Shown: positions 24,730 through 34,052, numbered from the stretch's first letter. The stretch is 64,000 nt of DNA from Curtobacterium sp. MCBD17_032 (GCF_003234855.1 NZ_QKTO01000001.1:248001-312000); one strand, 5' to 3'. Program-made: numbers and translations. Notes: generated by a model from the sequence alone, not told the origin.

Positions 24730-25230
24730 GTGAGCACCTTCCGCACCGTCACCGGCCCCGATGACCTCGAAGGCGGTTGGTTCGTCGTCGACGGCGAGGT
24801 CGAGCGGCTCGAGGACGTCGAGTGGGAGCGCCCCGGACGCGGCCAGCCGGACCTGCCCGAAGGCCAGCGGAAGGCCCTCCGTGCCGGCGATCACCAGTTC
24901 ACGGTCGGGCAGACGGTCGAACTCGCGGACGGTGCCGCGCTCGACGAGGGGTTCCGTGACTCCGTCCGGTCACTGTGGCGCGGGCTCTTCATCGCCGTCG
25001 TCGGTCCGGCGGTCTTCGGACTCCTGCACCTCGTGCCCACACCGCTCGGACCCGACTCCGTGGCCGAGCGGGTGCTGGTCGCCGTGGTGAGCGTCCCGGT
25101 CGTCTGCGGCGTCGTCGGGGTGTGGCATGCCCTGACGCGCTCCGCCGACGGCCGGGTCACGCGGGCGATGGCCGGGCAGCGGATGCGCGAGGCGCACGAC
25201 CGGCAGCGGGACGGGGACGCAGCGGCCTGA
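24730..25230 (+). CDS. Two-helix membrane protein of unknown function
   Basis: The 166-residue protein has a soluble N-terminal half ('FVVDGEVERLEDVEWERPG') and two hydrophobic segments ('LFIAVVGPAVFGLLHLV' and 'VLVAVVSVPVVCGVVGVWHAL') around residues 87-135. It ends in a charged Arg-rich tail. GTG 24730 is chosen because CAGGAT lies 6 nt ahead, the leaderless pattern here; the longer in-frame extension is poor sequence. It is divergent from the repeat protein and convergent with the beta-lactamase-fold gene. I do not recognise the family. Confidence 0.6.
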   Translation: MSTFRTVTGPDDLEGGWFVVDGEVERLEDVEWERPGRGQPDLPEGQRKALRAGDHQFTVGQTVELADGAALDEGFRDSVRSLWRGLFIAVVGPAVFGLLHLVPTPLGPDSVAERVLVAVVSVPVVCGVVGVWHALTRSADGRVTRAMAGQRMREAHDRQRDGDAAA

Positions 25231-25265
25231 GCACGGCCGGCGCTCGGGTCTGCGTCTCGGTTCTG

Positions 25266-25281
25266 CGGGGGCGGGCCCCCG
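25266..25281. terminator. Short GC hairpin between convergent genes
   Basis: CGGGGGC and GCCCCCG form a 7-bp perfect stem around GG, ending one base before the stop codon of the leftward gene at 25282. It can serve both converging genes. Confidence 0.55.
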
Positions 25282-26277
25282 TCAGCGTTCGGCGGGAGCG
25301 TGCACGACCTCGAGGACCTCGGTCCCCATGGTGCGCAGGGCGTCGACGACCGCGAGGCGACGCTGCAGCGAGTCGTCCTCGAACCGGATCGTGACCGCGT
25401 AGCAGACCGACGACGCCGGCCCACGGAGGACCCCGGCCTCCGCGCGGACGCCGGGTCCGGACCCGGTGACGGCGACGGACTGCAGACCGTGGTCGAGGGC
25501 CCGGTGCGCGAGCGGGTCGAGCCCGAAGGACCCCGCGACGAGGGACAGGTCGGCGGCGAGCGACAGCCAGCCGAGCACCCGGTTCGACACCGCCTCGTCG
25601 ACGACCTCGCCGAGCGCGAGACCCCTGAGCAGCCAGCTCAGCTCACCCGAGGCGGCGACGGACACGTCGGGGGCGTCGTCCGGCCCACGGCGGTCGCGCA
25701 CGCGGTCGATCAGGGCCGTTCGTTCGATGCCGAGCGACTCCGCGCGGGACCGCACGGCGTCCATCCCGACCGTGGTGAGCAGCGCGTTCGTCGCCCAGGC
25801 GTCCGCGGTCGCACCGACCAGGGTCGCCAGGTCCGACACCTGCATGGTCGGTTCCTGCAGGAACTGCCACAGGCCCGCGCCGGTCGCGGTGTCGCGGGCC
25901 ATCCGCTGGAGGCGGTCACCGTGCAGGCGACCGTCCTCGAGCTGCGCGGCGACCTCGATGAGGAGCAGCACCCGCCCGAGGCTCGCCACCGGTTGCACGA
26001 GACGGTCGTCGATCGCGAGCAGCGCCCGCCCGGTGGACGTGTCGATGATCGACGCGCTCACCCCGGCACCGTCCACGGCGATCGCACCGAGTGCTTCGGT
26101 CGTCGCCGTGAAGCGCTCGTCCGCACCCCCACGGTGCTTCCCCCGACTGCGACCGCCACCACCGGCGCGGCCACCGCCGGACCGAGCGGCACCCCCGCTT
26201 CCCGCGGTGGTGCCGTCGTCGGCGGGGCGTCCCGGGCGGCGCCGGCGCGACGAGTTCGGCGCGTCCGGCTCCACCAT
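25282..26277 (-). CDS. Beta-lactamase-fold protein with degenerate active site
   Basis: This 331-residue protein has a basic, Gly/Arg-rich N-terminus (residues 10-50) and no signal peptide. The rest aligns by motif order with class A beta-lactamase-related serine hydrolases: 'PVASLGRVLLLIEVA' at the SxxK position, 'TADAWATNALL' at the SDN position and a C-terminal 'YAVTIRFEDD' strand. The key Lys of SxxK is Arg here (SLGR) and SDN is replaced (ADA), so catalysis is doubtful. The ATG overlaps the M13 peptidase stop by one base (TGATG), giving coupled translation. It may bind or sense a peptidoglycan-like ligand; this is inference. Confidence 0.65.
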   Translation of the reverse strand: MVEPDAPNSSRRRRPGRPADDGTTAGSGGAARSGGGRAGGGGRSRGKHRGGADERFTATTEALGAIAVDGAGVSASIIDTSTGRALLAIDDRLVQPVASLGRVLLLIEVAAQLEDGRLHGDRLQRMARDTATGAGLWQFLQEPTMQVSDLATLVGATADAWATNALLTTVGMDAVRSRAESLGIERTALIDRVRDRRGPDDAPDVSVAASGELSWLLRGLALGEVVDEAVSNRVLGWLSLAADLSLVAGSFGLDPLAHRALDHGLQSVAVTGSGPGVRAEAGVLRGPASSVCYAVTIRFEDDSLQRRLAVVDALRTMGTEVLEVVHAPAER

Positions 26278-28241
26278 CACCAGATGGCGACGCGCTCGGC
26301 CGGAGCCAGGTACATCGCGTCGCTGTCCGAGACGGCGAAGGTGTCGTAGAACACGTCGATGTTGCGCACGATCTGGTTGCAGCGGAACTCGTTCGGCGAA
26401 TGCGGGTCGATGCTGAGCAGGCGTGCGGCTTCCTCGGGACGGATCGCCATGCGCCAGGCCTGCGCCCAGCTCAGGAAGAACCGCTCGGCACCCGTCATGC
26501 CGTCGATCACGGGGGGCTCGGCGCCGTCGAGCGAGATCAGGTACGCCTTCCACGCGATCGAGAGACCGCCGAGGTCGCCGATGTTCTCACCGATCGTGAG
26601 GGCGCCGTTGACGTGGCCGTCCGGCACCTCGGTCGGGACGAGGGCGTCGTACTGCGCGATGAGGGCCTTCGTGCGCTCCTCGAACGCCTGGCGGTCGGCC
26701 TCGGTCCACCAGTTCTGCAGGCGACCGTCGCCGTCGTACTGCGAACCCTGGTCGTCGAAGCCATGGCCGATCTCGTGTCCGATGACCGCACCGATCGCCC
26801 CGTAGTTCGCGGCGGCGTCGCGGCTGGCCTCGAAGAACGGGAACTGCAGGATCGCCGCGGGGAACACGATCTCGTTGAACCCCGGGTTGTAGTACGCGTT
26901 GATCGTCTGCGGGGTCATGAACCACTCGTCACGGTCGATCGGCTTGCCGATCTTGCCGAGCTCACGGTCGACCTGGAACGACGCGATCGCCCGGACGTTG
27001 GCGAGCAGGTCGTCCGCGCGGATGGGCAGGGCGCTGTAGTCGCGCCACTTCACCGGGTAGCCGATCTTCGGCGTGAACTTGTCGAGCTTGTCGAGCGCAC
27101 GGGCACGGGTCTCGTCGGTCATCCACTCGAGCCCGGTGATGCTCTGCCGGTAGGCCTCGACCAGGTTCGCCACGAGGTCGTCCATCGTCGCCTTCAAGGT
27201 CTCGTCGAAGTGCTCCTGGACGTAGATCCGCCCGACCGCTTCGCCCATCGCGCCCTCGACGAGGGAGACACCGCGCTTCCAGCGGTCGCGCTGCTTCGGC
27301 GCACCCGTCAGGGCGGTCCCGTAGAACGAGAAGCTGGTCGCCGAGAACGCGCTGGTCAGGTACGGCGCGGAGGCCCGGATCACCTGCCAGCAGAGCCAGT
27401 CCTTCCAGACCGGCAGCGGCTGCTCGCGGAAGAGCTGCGCGAGCCCGGTGATGAAGGACGGCTGCCGGACCACGACGGTGTCGAAGGCGCCGGCCGGTGC
27501 GTCGATGGCGTCCCACCAGATGCGGAGGTCGACGCCCTCGGCGAGCGCCGAGACCTCGTCCCAGGGCAGCTTGTTGTACGTCTTCTGGCTGTCGCGGGTG
27601 GCGACGTTGTCCCAGTGCGCCGAGGCGATGGCGGTCTCGAGGGCGATGACGTGCTCGGTGCGGTCGCCGCTCTCGTCGTAGCCCGCCAGGGGGAACATCG
27701 ACCCGACGAACTCGCGGTACTTCTCACGGATGTCGGCGAACCGGTCCTCGCGGTAGTACGACTCGTCGGGCAGACCGAGTCCGGACTGTTCGAGGAACAC
27801 GATGTAGGCGTCCGGGTCCCCCGGGTCGTTGTCCACGAAGAGCTGGATGAAGCTCGGCAGCCCGAGCCGCTCGAAGCGACCGACCATGCGGAGCACGTCG
27901 TTCTTGTCCTCGATCGCGGCGATGTCGGCCAGGAGCGGCTCGATCGGCCCCGACCCGGCGGACTCGAGCGCGACCTCGTCCGTGAAGGACGTGAAGAGGT
28001 CGCCGACCTTCCGCTGCTCGGTGCCCGGCTCCGCGGTCTGCGCGCGTTCGATGATCGTGCGGACGGCGGCCTCGGCCTCTTCGGCCAGGACCGTGAAGGA
28101 CCCGTAGCGGGCCTTGTCGTCCGGGATCGGGGTGTCGGCGATCCACCTGCCGTTGACGTGCCGGTAGAGGTCGTCCTGCGGTCGCACCGACTCGTCGAGT
28201 TCGTCGGTGCGGATTCCGGTGGTGCCTGCGACGTCGGTCAT
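26277..28241 (-). CDS. M13-family (neprilysin-like) zinc endopeptidase
   Basis: This 654-residue metallopeptidase belongs to the PepO/neprilysin family, which cleaves short peptides. The zinc site 'VIGHEIGHGFDDQG' (HExxH) and the third ligand Glu in 'GENIGDLGGL' are intact, and 'NAYYNP' plus 'EIVFPAAILQFPFF' match the substrate site. The C-terminus ends with the family 'YLAPAERVAIW'. There is no signal peptide, so the enzyme is probably cytosolic, as in many bacteria. ATG 28241 is chosen because GGAG is just upstream and 'DDLYRHVNGRWI' follows soon after. It is transcribed with the beta-lactamase-fold gene. Confidence 0.94.
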   Translation of the reverse strand: MTDVAGTTGIRTDELDESVRPQDDLYRHVNGRWIADTPIPDDKARYGSFTVLAEEAEAAVRTIIERAQTAEPGTEQRKVGDLFTSFTDEVALESAGSGPIEPLLADIAAIEDKNDVLRMVGRFERLGLPSFIQLFVDNDPGDPDAYIVFLEQSGLGLPDESYYREDRFADIREKYREFVGSMFPLAGYDESGDRTEHVIALETAIASAHWDNVATRDSQKTYNKLPWDEVSALAEGVDLRIWWDAIDAPAGAFDTVVVRQPSFITGLAQLFREQPLPVWKDWLCWQVIRASAPYLTSAFSATSFSFYGTALTGAPKQRDRWKRGVSLVEGAMGEAVGRIYVQEHFDETLKATMDDLVANLVEAYRQSITGLEWMTDETRARALDKLDKFTPKIGYPVKWRDYSALPIRADDLLANVRAIASFQVDRELGKIGKPIDRDEWFMTPQTINAYYNPGFNEIVFPAAILQFPFFEASRDAAANYGAIGAVIGHEIGHGFDDQGSQYDGDGRLQNWWTEADRQAFEERTKALIAQYDALVPTEVPDGHVNGALTIGENIGDLGGLSIAWKAYLISLDGAEPPVIDGMTGAERFFLSWAQAWRMAIRPEEAARLLSIDPHSPNEFRCNQIVRNIDVFYDTFAVSDSDAMYLAPAERVAIW

Positions 28242-28316
28242 GGGCTCCACGATAGCCACCGGTCCCTCCTCCGCCACCCGGTGCTCGCTCACCGACCTGT
28301 CCACGTTGTCAGGCCC

Positions 28317-29786
28317 TCACCGACGGGTGGTCGCACGTCGGCGCACCACCCCGGCCAGCGGGAGGGCGGCGGCCCCGAGGGCGAGGAGGACGAGGGACGC
28401 GACGGCCGGGCGCACGACGTCCGCACCGGTGTACGCGAGCCGCCCGGCGGCGGTGGCGCGTGCGTCTCCGGTGTGGATCCGGCCTGCGGTCGGACGGTGG
28501 GCACCCTCGGGGAGGGCCGTGCCGCTTCCCGCCGACGGACCGGTGTCGCTCCCGGTCCCCGGGCCCGGGCGGCCGGACGTGCCCGGCAGCACGAGCCGGA
28601 GGGCGCCCTGCTCGACGTCCTGCACGCGCTGCTGGGCGACGACGGCGGCCCCGGGCAGGGCATCGCGCGGGACGACGAGTTCCCACGACCGACCGATCGC
28701 GGTCCGGAGGGGTTCGCCGTCCGCGTCGGTGAGGGTCGTCCCGCTCTCGTCCTCGAGCGTCACCGTGCCCCCGGCCTCTCCGGTCCCACTGAGGCGGACA
28801 CGACCGTCGTCGAGCTGCTCGACCGTGCCGGTGAGTGCGGACGGGATCGCCACGTGGGCGTCCGTCGCTCCGATCTCGTCCGCTCCGTCGTGAGCGGTGA
28901 CCGTGATGACGTCGAGGCGGACGTCGTCCGGGATCGGGAGCTCCGCACGCCACGAGGTGTCGTCCCCGACGTGGACGACGACTGGCTCACCGTCCGCCCC
29001 CGTGACCGGTCCCCGTCGGTCCGTGAAGGTGAGCGCGCTGCGCGCGGGGGCACGCCCGTCGAGGACGATGTGCTCCGTCTGGCGCGATGCCGTCGCGTGC
29101 TCGACGGCCGGGGCGCCGGAGAGGTCGTAGACGTCGTCCACCCCGCCGTTCAGGGCGCCGTCGAAGTACTGGCCGACCGCCACGTGGTGGTGGCCGAAGG
29201 CCAGGTCGCGCAGGACGACGTGCCAGGTGCCGTCCGCGGCGACGTCCGTCTCGGCACGGGTCGCACCGCCGTCGCGGACGACGAGGTGCGCACCGGGGTG
29301 ACCGGTGCCGTCGAGCGTGATGGTCCGTGCGATGCCGTCGACGGTCGCCGCCATCGCCGGGGGCAGCAGGACGAGCATCCGCACCGGCAGGTCGATCGAC
29401 TGCCCGGACACCTGGGACGTCGCACGCACGACGTGCTCACCCGGGTGCACGTGCACCCGGGCGGTCCAGTGCCCGTCCACGTCCCCTGCGGTCCAGACCG
29501 GTTCCACGACGTCCCCGGCGACCTCGACGCTCTCCCCCGGCGGGACGGTCCCGGTCACCGTGACGATGCCCGCGCCGTGGTCGGTCGACCGCACCCCCGC
29601 GGTGAAGTCGACGCGAGCGGGCGGTTCGGACGCCACCGGCCGGTGCGTCCCGGCCGGCTGCCGGTCGGCACCCGCTGCGAGGGCGGGGCCCGCGACGAGC
29701 AGGGGCGTGAGGACGACCGCGCCGACCGCGAGCGCGGCGACGGCGGGGGCAAGGACGTGGGCAACGACGTGTCTGGTGGTTCGCAT
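28317..29786 (-). CDS. Secreted Ig-like surface protein with LAYTG sorting signal
   Basis: This 489-residue exported protein has an N-terminal signal (MRTTRHVV, hydrophobic core, 'VAGPALAAGA'). Several Ig-like beta-sandwich modules follow, with repeated 'GxVTLEDESG' and 'DGTWHVVLRDL' type strands, then a Gly/Ser/Thr/Pro-rich linker. The tail is LAYTG at about 450-454, a hydrophobic segment and RRRATTRR. LAxTG is the class E sortase signal of high-GC actinobacteria, so the protein should be covalently anchored to peptidoglycan. No sortase is in the window. It is divergent from the permease. The role may be adhesion or wall structure. Confidence 0.82.
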   Translation of the reverse strand: MRTTRHVVAHVLAPAVAALAVGAVVLTPLLVAGPALAAGADRQPAGTHRPVASEPPARVDFTAGVRSTDHGAGIVTVTGTVPPGESVEVAGDVVEPVWTAGDVDGHWTARVHVHPGEHVVRATSQVSGQSIDLPVRMLVLLPPAMAATVDGIARTITLDGTGHPGAHLVVRDGGATRAETDVAADGTWHVVLRDLAFGHHHVAVGQYFDGALNGGVDDVYDLSGAPAVEHATASRQTEHIVLDGRAPARSALTFTDRRGPVTGADGEPVVVHVGDDTSWRAELPIPDDVRLDVITVTAHDGADEIGATDAHVAIPSALTGTVEQLDDGRVRLSGTGEAGGTVTLEDESGTTLTDADGEPLRTAIGRSWELVVPRDALPGAAVVAQQRVQDVEQGALRLVLPGTSGRPGPGTGSDTGPSAGSGTALPEGAHRPTAGRIHTGDARATAAGRLAYTGADVVRPAVASLVLLALGAAALPLAGVVRRRATTRR

Positions 29787-29900
29787 GGGGCTCCTCGTGG
29801 TGTCCCACACACCATATCCAGCATGTCGGTCCCACGTCACGGTCCTCCACAGGGCACGGTCCGCGCCCACGGAGCGCCGGTCGCCCGCTACGGTCGTCGC

Positions 29901-31253
29901 ATGGGACTCCCTTGGAAGCTGCACGGCGACGGCCGCACCGTGTCCGCGTCGGCGATCGTGGCGCCGGACGAACGACTCACGTGGGGCCGGACGGTCGGCC
30001 TCGGCGTGCAACACGTGGTCGCCATGTTCGGCGCCACCTTCCTCGTGCCGCTCATCACGGGCTTCCCCCCGTCGACGACCCTGCTCTTCAGCGGCATCGG
30101 CACGATCCTGTTCCTGCTCATCACCGGCAACCGACTGCCGAGCTACCTCGGCTCGTCCTTCGCGTTCCTCGCACCGATCGGGGCCGCGACGGACATCGGC
30201 GGCATCCCGCTCGCGCTGTCCGGGATCATCGTCGTCGGGGCGCTGCTCGCGGTGGTCGGGCTGATCGTCCACCTGGCGGGTGCCGGCTGGATCGACCGGC
30301 TGATGCCGCCGGTGGTCTCCGGGGCGATCGTCGCGCTCATCGGGTTCAACCTCGCGCCCGCGGCCCGCGACAACTTCGTGGAGGCACCCGTCATCGCCGC
30401 GATCACGCTCGCCGCGATCGTCCTGTGCACGGTGCTGTTCAAGGGGCTCGTCGGTCGGTTGTCGATCGTCGTCGGCGTCGTCGTGGGCTACCTCGCCGCA
30501 CTCGTCGCGGGTGAGGTCGACCTCGGTGCCGTGCGGGACGCCGCCTGGGTCGGGCTGCCGACCTTCACGGCCCCGGCGTTCGACCTGTCCCAGACCGCCG
30601 TCTACCTCGGGTTCCTGCCCGTCGTGCTCGCCCTGGTCGCCGAGAACGTGGGCCACGTCAAGGGCGTCGGCCAGCTGACCGGTCGCGACCTCACCCCACT
30701 GACCGGGCGGGCGCTGCTCGCCGACGGGGTCTCGACCGTGCTCGCCGGGGTCGGCGGTGGTTCGGCCACGACGACCTACGGCGAGAACATCGGGGTCATG
30801 GCGGCCACACGGGTGTTCTCCACCGCGGCGTACTGGGTCGCGGCCGTCGCGGCCGTGTTGCTCGGGCTGTCGCCGAAGATCGGTGCGGTCATCTCGACCG
30901 TGCCGGCCGGCGTGCTCGGTGGTGCCACCACGGCGCTGTACGGGCTCATCGGCGTGATCGGCATCCGCATCTGGGTGGAGAACCGCGTCGACTTCGCCAA
31001 GCCGAAGAACCAGCTCACCGCGGGCATCGCGCTCATCATGGGCATCGCGGACTTCACGTTCGCGTTCGGCGGGGCGACCTTCGGCGGGATCATCATCGGC
31101 ACGATCGCCGCGATCGTCGTCTACCACCTGATGGACCTGGTGGGCCGGGCCCGTGGCACCGACCCGGCGACGCCGGACGCGACGGACGCCGAGCGGGCCG
31201 CGACGGGTGGCATCCCCGTCGAACCGCCGGTCGAGCGGCGCCGGGAGGCCTGA
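29901..31253 (+). CDS. NCS2-family uracil/xanthine permease
   Basis: This 450-residue inner-membrane nucleobase:proton symporter has about 14 hydrophobic segments. 'LALVAENVGHVKG' and 'GGGSATTTYGENIGVM' are the two signature regions that line the substrate site in UraA-like proteins; the Glu residues in both are present. This points to uracil-type rather than purine-type members, though substrate is inferred. ATG 29901 has TACGGT 6 nt upstream. The last codons lie in a GGGAGGC element (31244-31252), so the repeat reaches into the coding end. Confidence 0.9.
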   Translation: MGLPWKLHGDGRTVSASAIVAPDERLTWGRTVGLGVQHVVAMFGATFLVPLITGFPPSTTLLFSGIGTILFLLITGNRLPSYLGSSFAFLAPIGAATDIGGIPLALSGIIVVGALLAVVGLIVHLAGAGWIDRLMPPVVSGAIVALIGFNLAPAARDNFVEAPVIAAITLAAIVLCTVLFKGLVGRLSIVVGVVVGYLAALVAGEVDLGAVRDAAWVGLPTFTAPAFDLSQTAVYLGFLPVVLALVAENVGHVKGVGQLTGRDLTPLTGRALLADGVSTVLAGVGGGSATTTYGENIGVMAATRVFSTAAYWVAAVAAVLLGLSPKIGAVISTVPAGVLGGATTALYGLIGVIGIRIWVENRVDFAKPKNQLTAGIALIMGIADFTFAFGGATFGGIIIGTIAAIVVYHLMDLVGRARGTDPATPDATDAERAATGGIPVEPPVERRREA

Positions 31254-31313
31254 CCGGCCGTCGCGTCGCAGTGGGTGTGATCGACCTCCGCGGCTGCTGC
31301 CACACTGATCGCC

Positions 31314-31958
31314 ATGGATGCTCACGACGTGGTCGTGTTCGACTTCGACGGAGTGATCACGACCCGCGACACGATGGCGACCGTGTGCCGGCTCCGCCTG
31401 CTGCGTGACCCGCGCCGGTTGGCAGCGGCCCTGCCGTCGCTCGTCCGTCGGGTGACGGCCCGGGACCCTGGCGCTCGGCAGCGAGCGGACAGCGCGGTCG
31501 TCGAAGCCGCGCTCCTCGGTCTCGACCACAGCGGGTACGACGAACTGAGCCGGCGCGTCGTCGCGCGGTTCATCGCGTCCGGCTGGCTCCGTGCCGAGCT
31601 CGTCGCCGAGCTCCGGACGGAGGCGGCATCGGGCCGGGCCGTCATCGCGACGGCGAGTGAGACCGGGCTCGTGCGCGCCTTCATGGCAGCACTGGGGATG
31701 GAGGACGTCCGGGTGCTCGGGTCGGACCTCGAGCGGACTCCGCGCGGCTTGCGCTTCGCGCTCCACAACGTCGGCGGCCAGAAGCGCACGACCCTCCTGG
31801 CTCGAGACGTCCCGCTCGTTCGCGCACGGTTCTTCACGGACTCGCTCCACGACCTGCCCGTCTCGGCCGCGTGTGCCGAGACCGTCTTCGTCGGCACGGA
31901 TCGCCGCGCGTTCGACCGGCTGCCCCGTGCCACGTGGTGGCGGCTGACGTCGCGGTGA
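31314..31958 (+). CDS. HAD-superfamily phosphatase (SerB-like subclass)
   Basis: The 214-residue soluble protein opens with 'VVVFDFDGVITTRD', the HAD nucleophile motif with both Asp. Motif II lies in 'AVIATASETGLV', then a Lys follows in 'GGQKRTTLL' and motif III is in 'FFTDSLHDLPVS'. The helical cap between motifs I and II places it with phosphoserine-phosphatase-like HAD-IB proteins that clip phosphomonoesters. ATG 31314 has a CACTGAT element 6 bases upstream. It is monocistronic and separated from the leftward GAP gene by a hairpin. The substrate is unknown. Confidence 0.82.
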   Translation: MDAHDVVVFDFDGVITTRDTMATVCRLRLLRDPRRLAAALPSLVRRVTARDPGARQRADSAVVEAALLGLDHSGYDELSRRVVARFIASGWLRAELVAELRTEAASGRAVIATASETGLVRAFMAALGMEDVRVLGSDLERTPRGLRFALHNVGGQKRTTLLARDVPLVRARFFTDSLHDLPVSAACAETVFVGTDRRAFDRLPRATWWRLTSR

Positions 31959-31992
31959 CCGCCGACGGGCGCGAGCGGACCTGACCGGCCGG

Positions 31993-32007
31993 GACGGGCC
32001 TCCCGTC
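31993..32007. terminator. GGGAGGC-family hairpin between convergent genes
   Basis: GACGGG, loop CCT, CCCGTC ends immediately after the stop codon of the leftward GAP gene begins (32006). Its short loop and CCTCCC core are the family pattern. It can end both the HAD and the GAP transcripts. Confidence 0.6.
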
Positions 32008-32671
32008 AGCGCAGCGCGAGCACGCCGGCGACCAGCTGGACCAGCCCGAGCACCGTGAGGACGACGACGAGTGCCAGCGAGCCCCAGCGGGCGATGGCAC
32101 GCCGGACGACCGTGAGCGGACGGTCGGCCCGCGGACCGAGCGCCGCCGCGACCGCGATCGGCAGGAGCGCGGTCGACCCGGACACCAGCACGTAGCCCGT
32201 CCCGATCCAGGCCAGCGTGCCGAGCGAGGGGTCCGCCTCGCCGACGACCAACCCGGCGGTCAGGGACAGCACGAGCGCCTTCGGGTTCGTCAGGAACCAG
32301 GCGACGCCGATCAGGAACGCGCGGACCGGTCCGATCGCCCCGACCGCGTCCGCCCACCCCGTGCTCCGGGGGCGCCCGTCCGGCAGCCGGCGCACCACCC
32401 ACTGCCAGACGGCCAGGCCGAGCAGCACCACACCCGCGACGACCTCGACCACCGCCCGCACGTCCGTCTCACCCTCGGCCGGGGACGGCAGCCGCTCGCC
32501 GAGGGACACCGCCACCACGAGCGCCGCAGCGACGGAGAGGATCCACCCGCTCGCACACGCCGCAGCCGGTGCGAGGCCACCGCGGTGCCCGAGCAGGAAC
32601 ACGACCGAGGCGACGACGAGCGGGCTCAGTGCGATCCCGACCACGGCGGGGACCAGAGCAGCGACGTCCAC
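32006..32671 (-). CDS. GAP-family (Sap-like) membrane protein
   Basis: This 221-residue integral membrane protein has six hydrophobic segments, starting 'PAVVGIALSPLVVASVVFLL', typical of the GAP/Sap family related to LysE exporters and linked in mycobacteria to glycolipid export. GTG 32671 has TACGGT 6 nt upstream on the minus strand, supporting a leaderless start and excluding the longer frame from 32827. It is divergent from the MATE gene with only 31 bases between. Cargo is unknown. Confidence 0.78.
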   Translation of the reverse strand: MDVAALVPAVVGIALSPLVVASVVFLLGHRGGLAPAAACASGWILSVAAALVVAVSLGERLPSPAEGETDVRAVVEVVAGVVLLGLAVWQWVVRRLPDGRPRSTGWADAVGAIGPVRAFLIGVAWFLTNPKALVLSLTAGLVVGEADPSLGTLAWIGTGYVLVSGSTALLPIAVAAALGPRADRPLTVVRRAIARWGSLALVVVLTVLGLVQLVAGVLALR

Positions 32672-32702
32672 GGCTCGACCGTAGCGACGGCAGGATGTCC
32701 TG

Positions 32703-34037
32703 GTGCCCTCCGCGTCCGACACCGACCTCCGCACCGCGCGACGAGCCGTCGACCGCGACGTCGTCCGGCTCGCGCTGCCCGCCCTCGGGGCGCTCGTCGT
32801 CGAGCCGCTCTTCCTGCTGACCGACACGGCGCTCGTCGGGCACCTCGGCGCGACGTCGCTCGCGGCCGTCGGGGTCGCGAGCGCTGTCCTGCAGACGGTG
32901 ACGGGCCTCCTGGTCTTCCTCGCCTACGCGACCACGCCGGCGGTGGCGCGGGCACTCGGCTCCGGTGACCGTCGCGGTGCCGTGCGCGCGGGCATCGACG
33001 GGATGTGGCTCGCGCTCGGCCTCGGGGTGGTGCTCGCGCTCGTCGGTTGGCCGCTCGCCCGGCCGCTCGTCGACCTGTTCGGAGCGACACCCGAGGTCGC
33101 CGCGGCCGCCACCGCGTACCTGACCGTCTCGCTGGTCGGGCTGCCCGGCATCCTGGTCGTCACGGCCTCGACCGGGTTGTTGCGCGGTCTGCAGGACACC
33201 CGGACGCCCCTCGTGGTCGCGAGCATCGGGTTCGTCGCGAACGGGCTCCTCAACGCGCTGCTCATCTACGGGTTCGGGTGGGGCGTCGAGGGGTCGGCCG
33301 CGGGCACGGTCGTCGTGCAGTGGGCGATGGCCGCGGTGTACGTGGCCATCGCCGTCCGCGCCGCGCGGGCATCGGGCGCGCCGCTCCGACCCGGCGCGTC
33401 CGGGGTCGGGCGGGCGCTGCGGTCCGGCGCGTGGTTGTTCCTCCGTACCGCGTCGCTGCGGGTCGCGATGCTCGCGACGATCGCGACCGCGTCCGGGCTC
33501 GGCACGATCGGCCTCGCGACGACGCAGATCGGACTGACGGTGTTCAGCACGCTCGCCTTCGCGCTCGACGCGCTCGCGATCGCGGGTCAGGCGCTGGTCG
33601 GTCACGCCCTCGGTGCGCGTGACGTCGAGCGCGTGCGCCTGGTGACCGGGAGGCTCGTGGTGCTCGGGATCGTCGGCGGCGTCCTGCTCGGGGTGCTGAC
33701 CGCCGCGGTGAGCGGCGTGCTCGGGCCGGTGTTCTCCGACTCCGCCGAGGTACGGGCGGCCCTCCCCCTCGTGCTCGTCCTCATCGCGGTGGGGCTGCCG
33801 GTCGCCGGGTACGTGTTCGTGCTCGACGGGGTGCTCATCGGCGCGGGTGACGCCCGGTACCTGGCGCTCGCGGGGGTCGTGAACCTGGCCGTGTACCTGC
33901 CGCTGCTGTGGTGGCTCGGGGACGGGCTGGCCGCGCTGTGGGCCGTGTTCTCGTTCGGGTACATCGGCGTCCGCGCGGTCACGCTCGGCGTGCGGGCGCA
34001 CCGGTCGGGGTGGATCGCGGCGGCACTGGCCAGGTGA
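32703..34037 (+). CDS. MATE-family efflux transporter (DinF-like)
   Basis: This 444-residue inner-membrane antiporter has 12 predicted helices in two repeats, exporting organic cations or drugs with H+ or Na+. 'ALPALGALVVEPLFLLTDTALVGHLG' is the first-helix hallmark, with the second repeat starting near 'AWLFLRTASLRVAMLATIATA'. The sequence order and length suit the DinF branch of actinobacteria. It starts with GTG 32703 after an AGGATG box. A 12-bp palindrome (34053-34064) lies between it and the converging TetR gene. Confidence 0.9.
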   Translation: MPSASDTDLRTARRAVDRDVVRLALPALGALVVEPLFLLTDTALVGHLGATSLAAVGVASAVLQTVTGLLVFLAYATTPAVARALGSGDRRGAVRAGIDGMWLALGLGVVLALVGWPLARPLVDLFGATPEVAAAATAYLTVSLVGLPGILVVTASTGLLRGLQDTRTPLVVASIGFVANGLLNALLIYGFGWGVEGSAAGTVVVQWAMAAVYVAIAVRAARASGAPLRPGASGVGRALRSGAWLFLRTASLRVAMLATIATASGLGTIGLATTQIGLTVFSTLAFALDALAIAGQALVGHALGARDVERVRLVTGRLVVLGIVGGVLLGVLTAAVSGVLGPVFSDSAEVRAALPLVLVLIAVGLPVAGYVFVLDGVLIGAGDARYLALAGVVNLAVYLPLLWWLGDGLAALWAVFSFGYIGVRAVTLGVRAHRSGWIAAALAR

Positions 34038-34052
34038 CGGCACGGGCCCGGT

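Noticed and set aside
25282..26277. Beta-lactam resistance gene
   Set aside because: No export signal, and both SxxK and SDN motifs are altered, so catalytic activity is unlikely.
26400..31253. A single open frame of over 1600 codons, and other very long frames such as 28317-32402 and 20009-22699
   Set aside because: They run antisense to or through well-supported genes; absence of stops is a by-product of very high GC. Only the parts with real family motifs were kept.
32703..34037. Clinically relevant drug-resistance pump
   Set aside because: MATE family membership alone does not show which compounds are exported.
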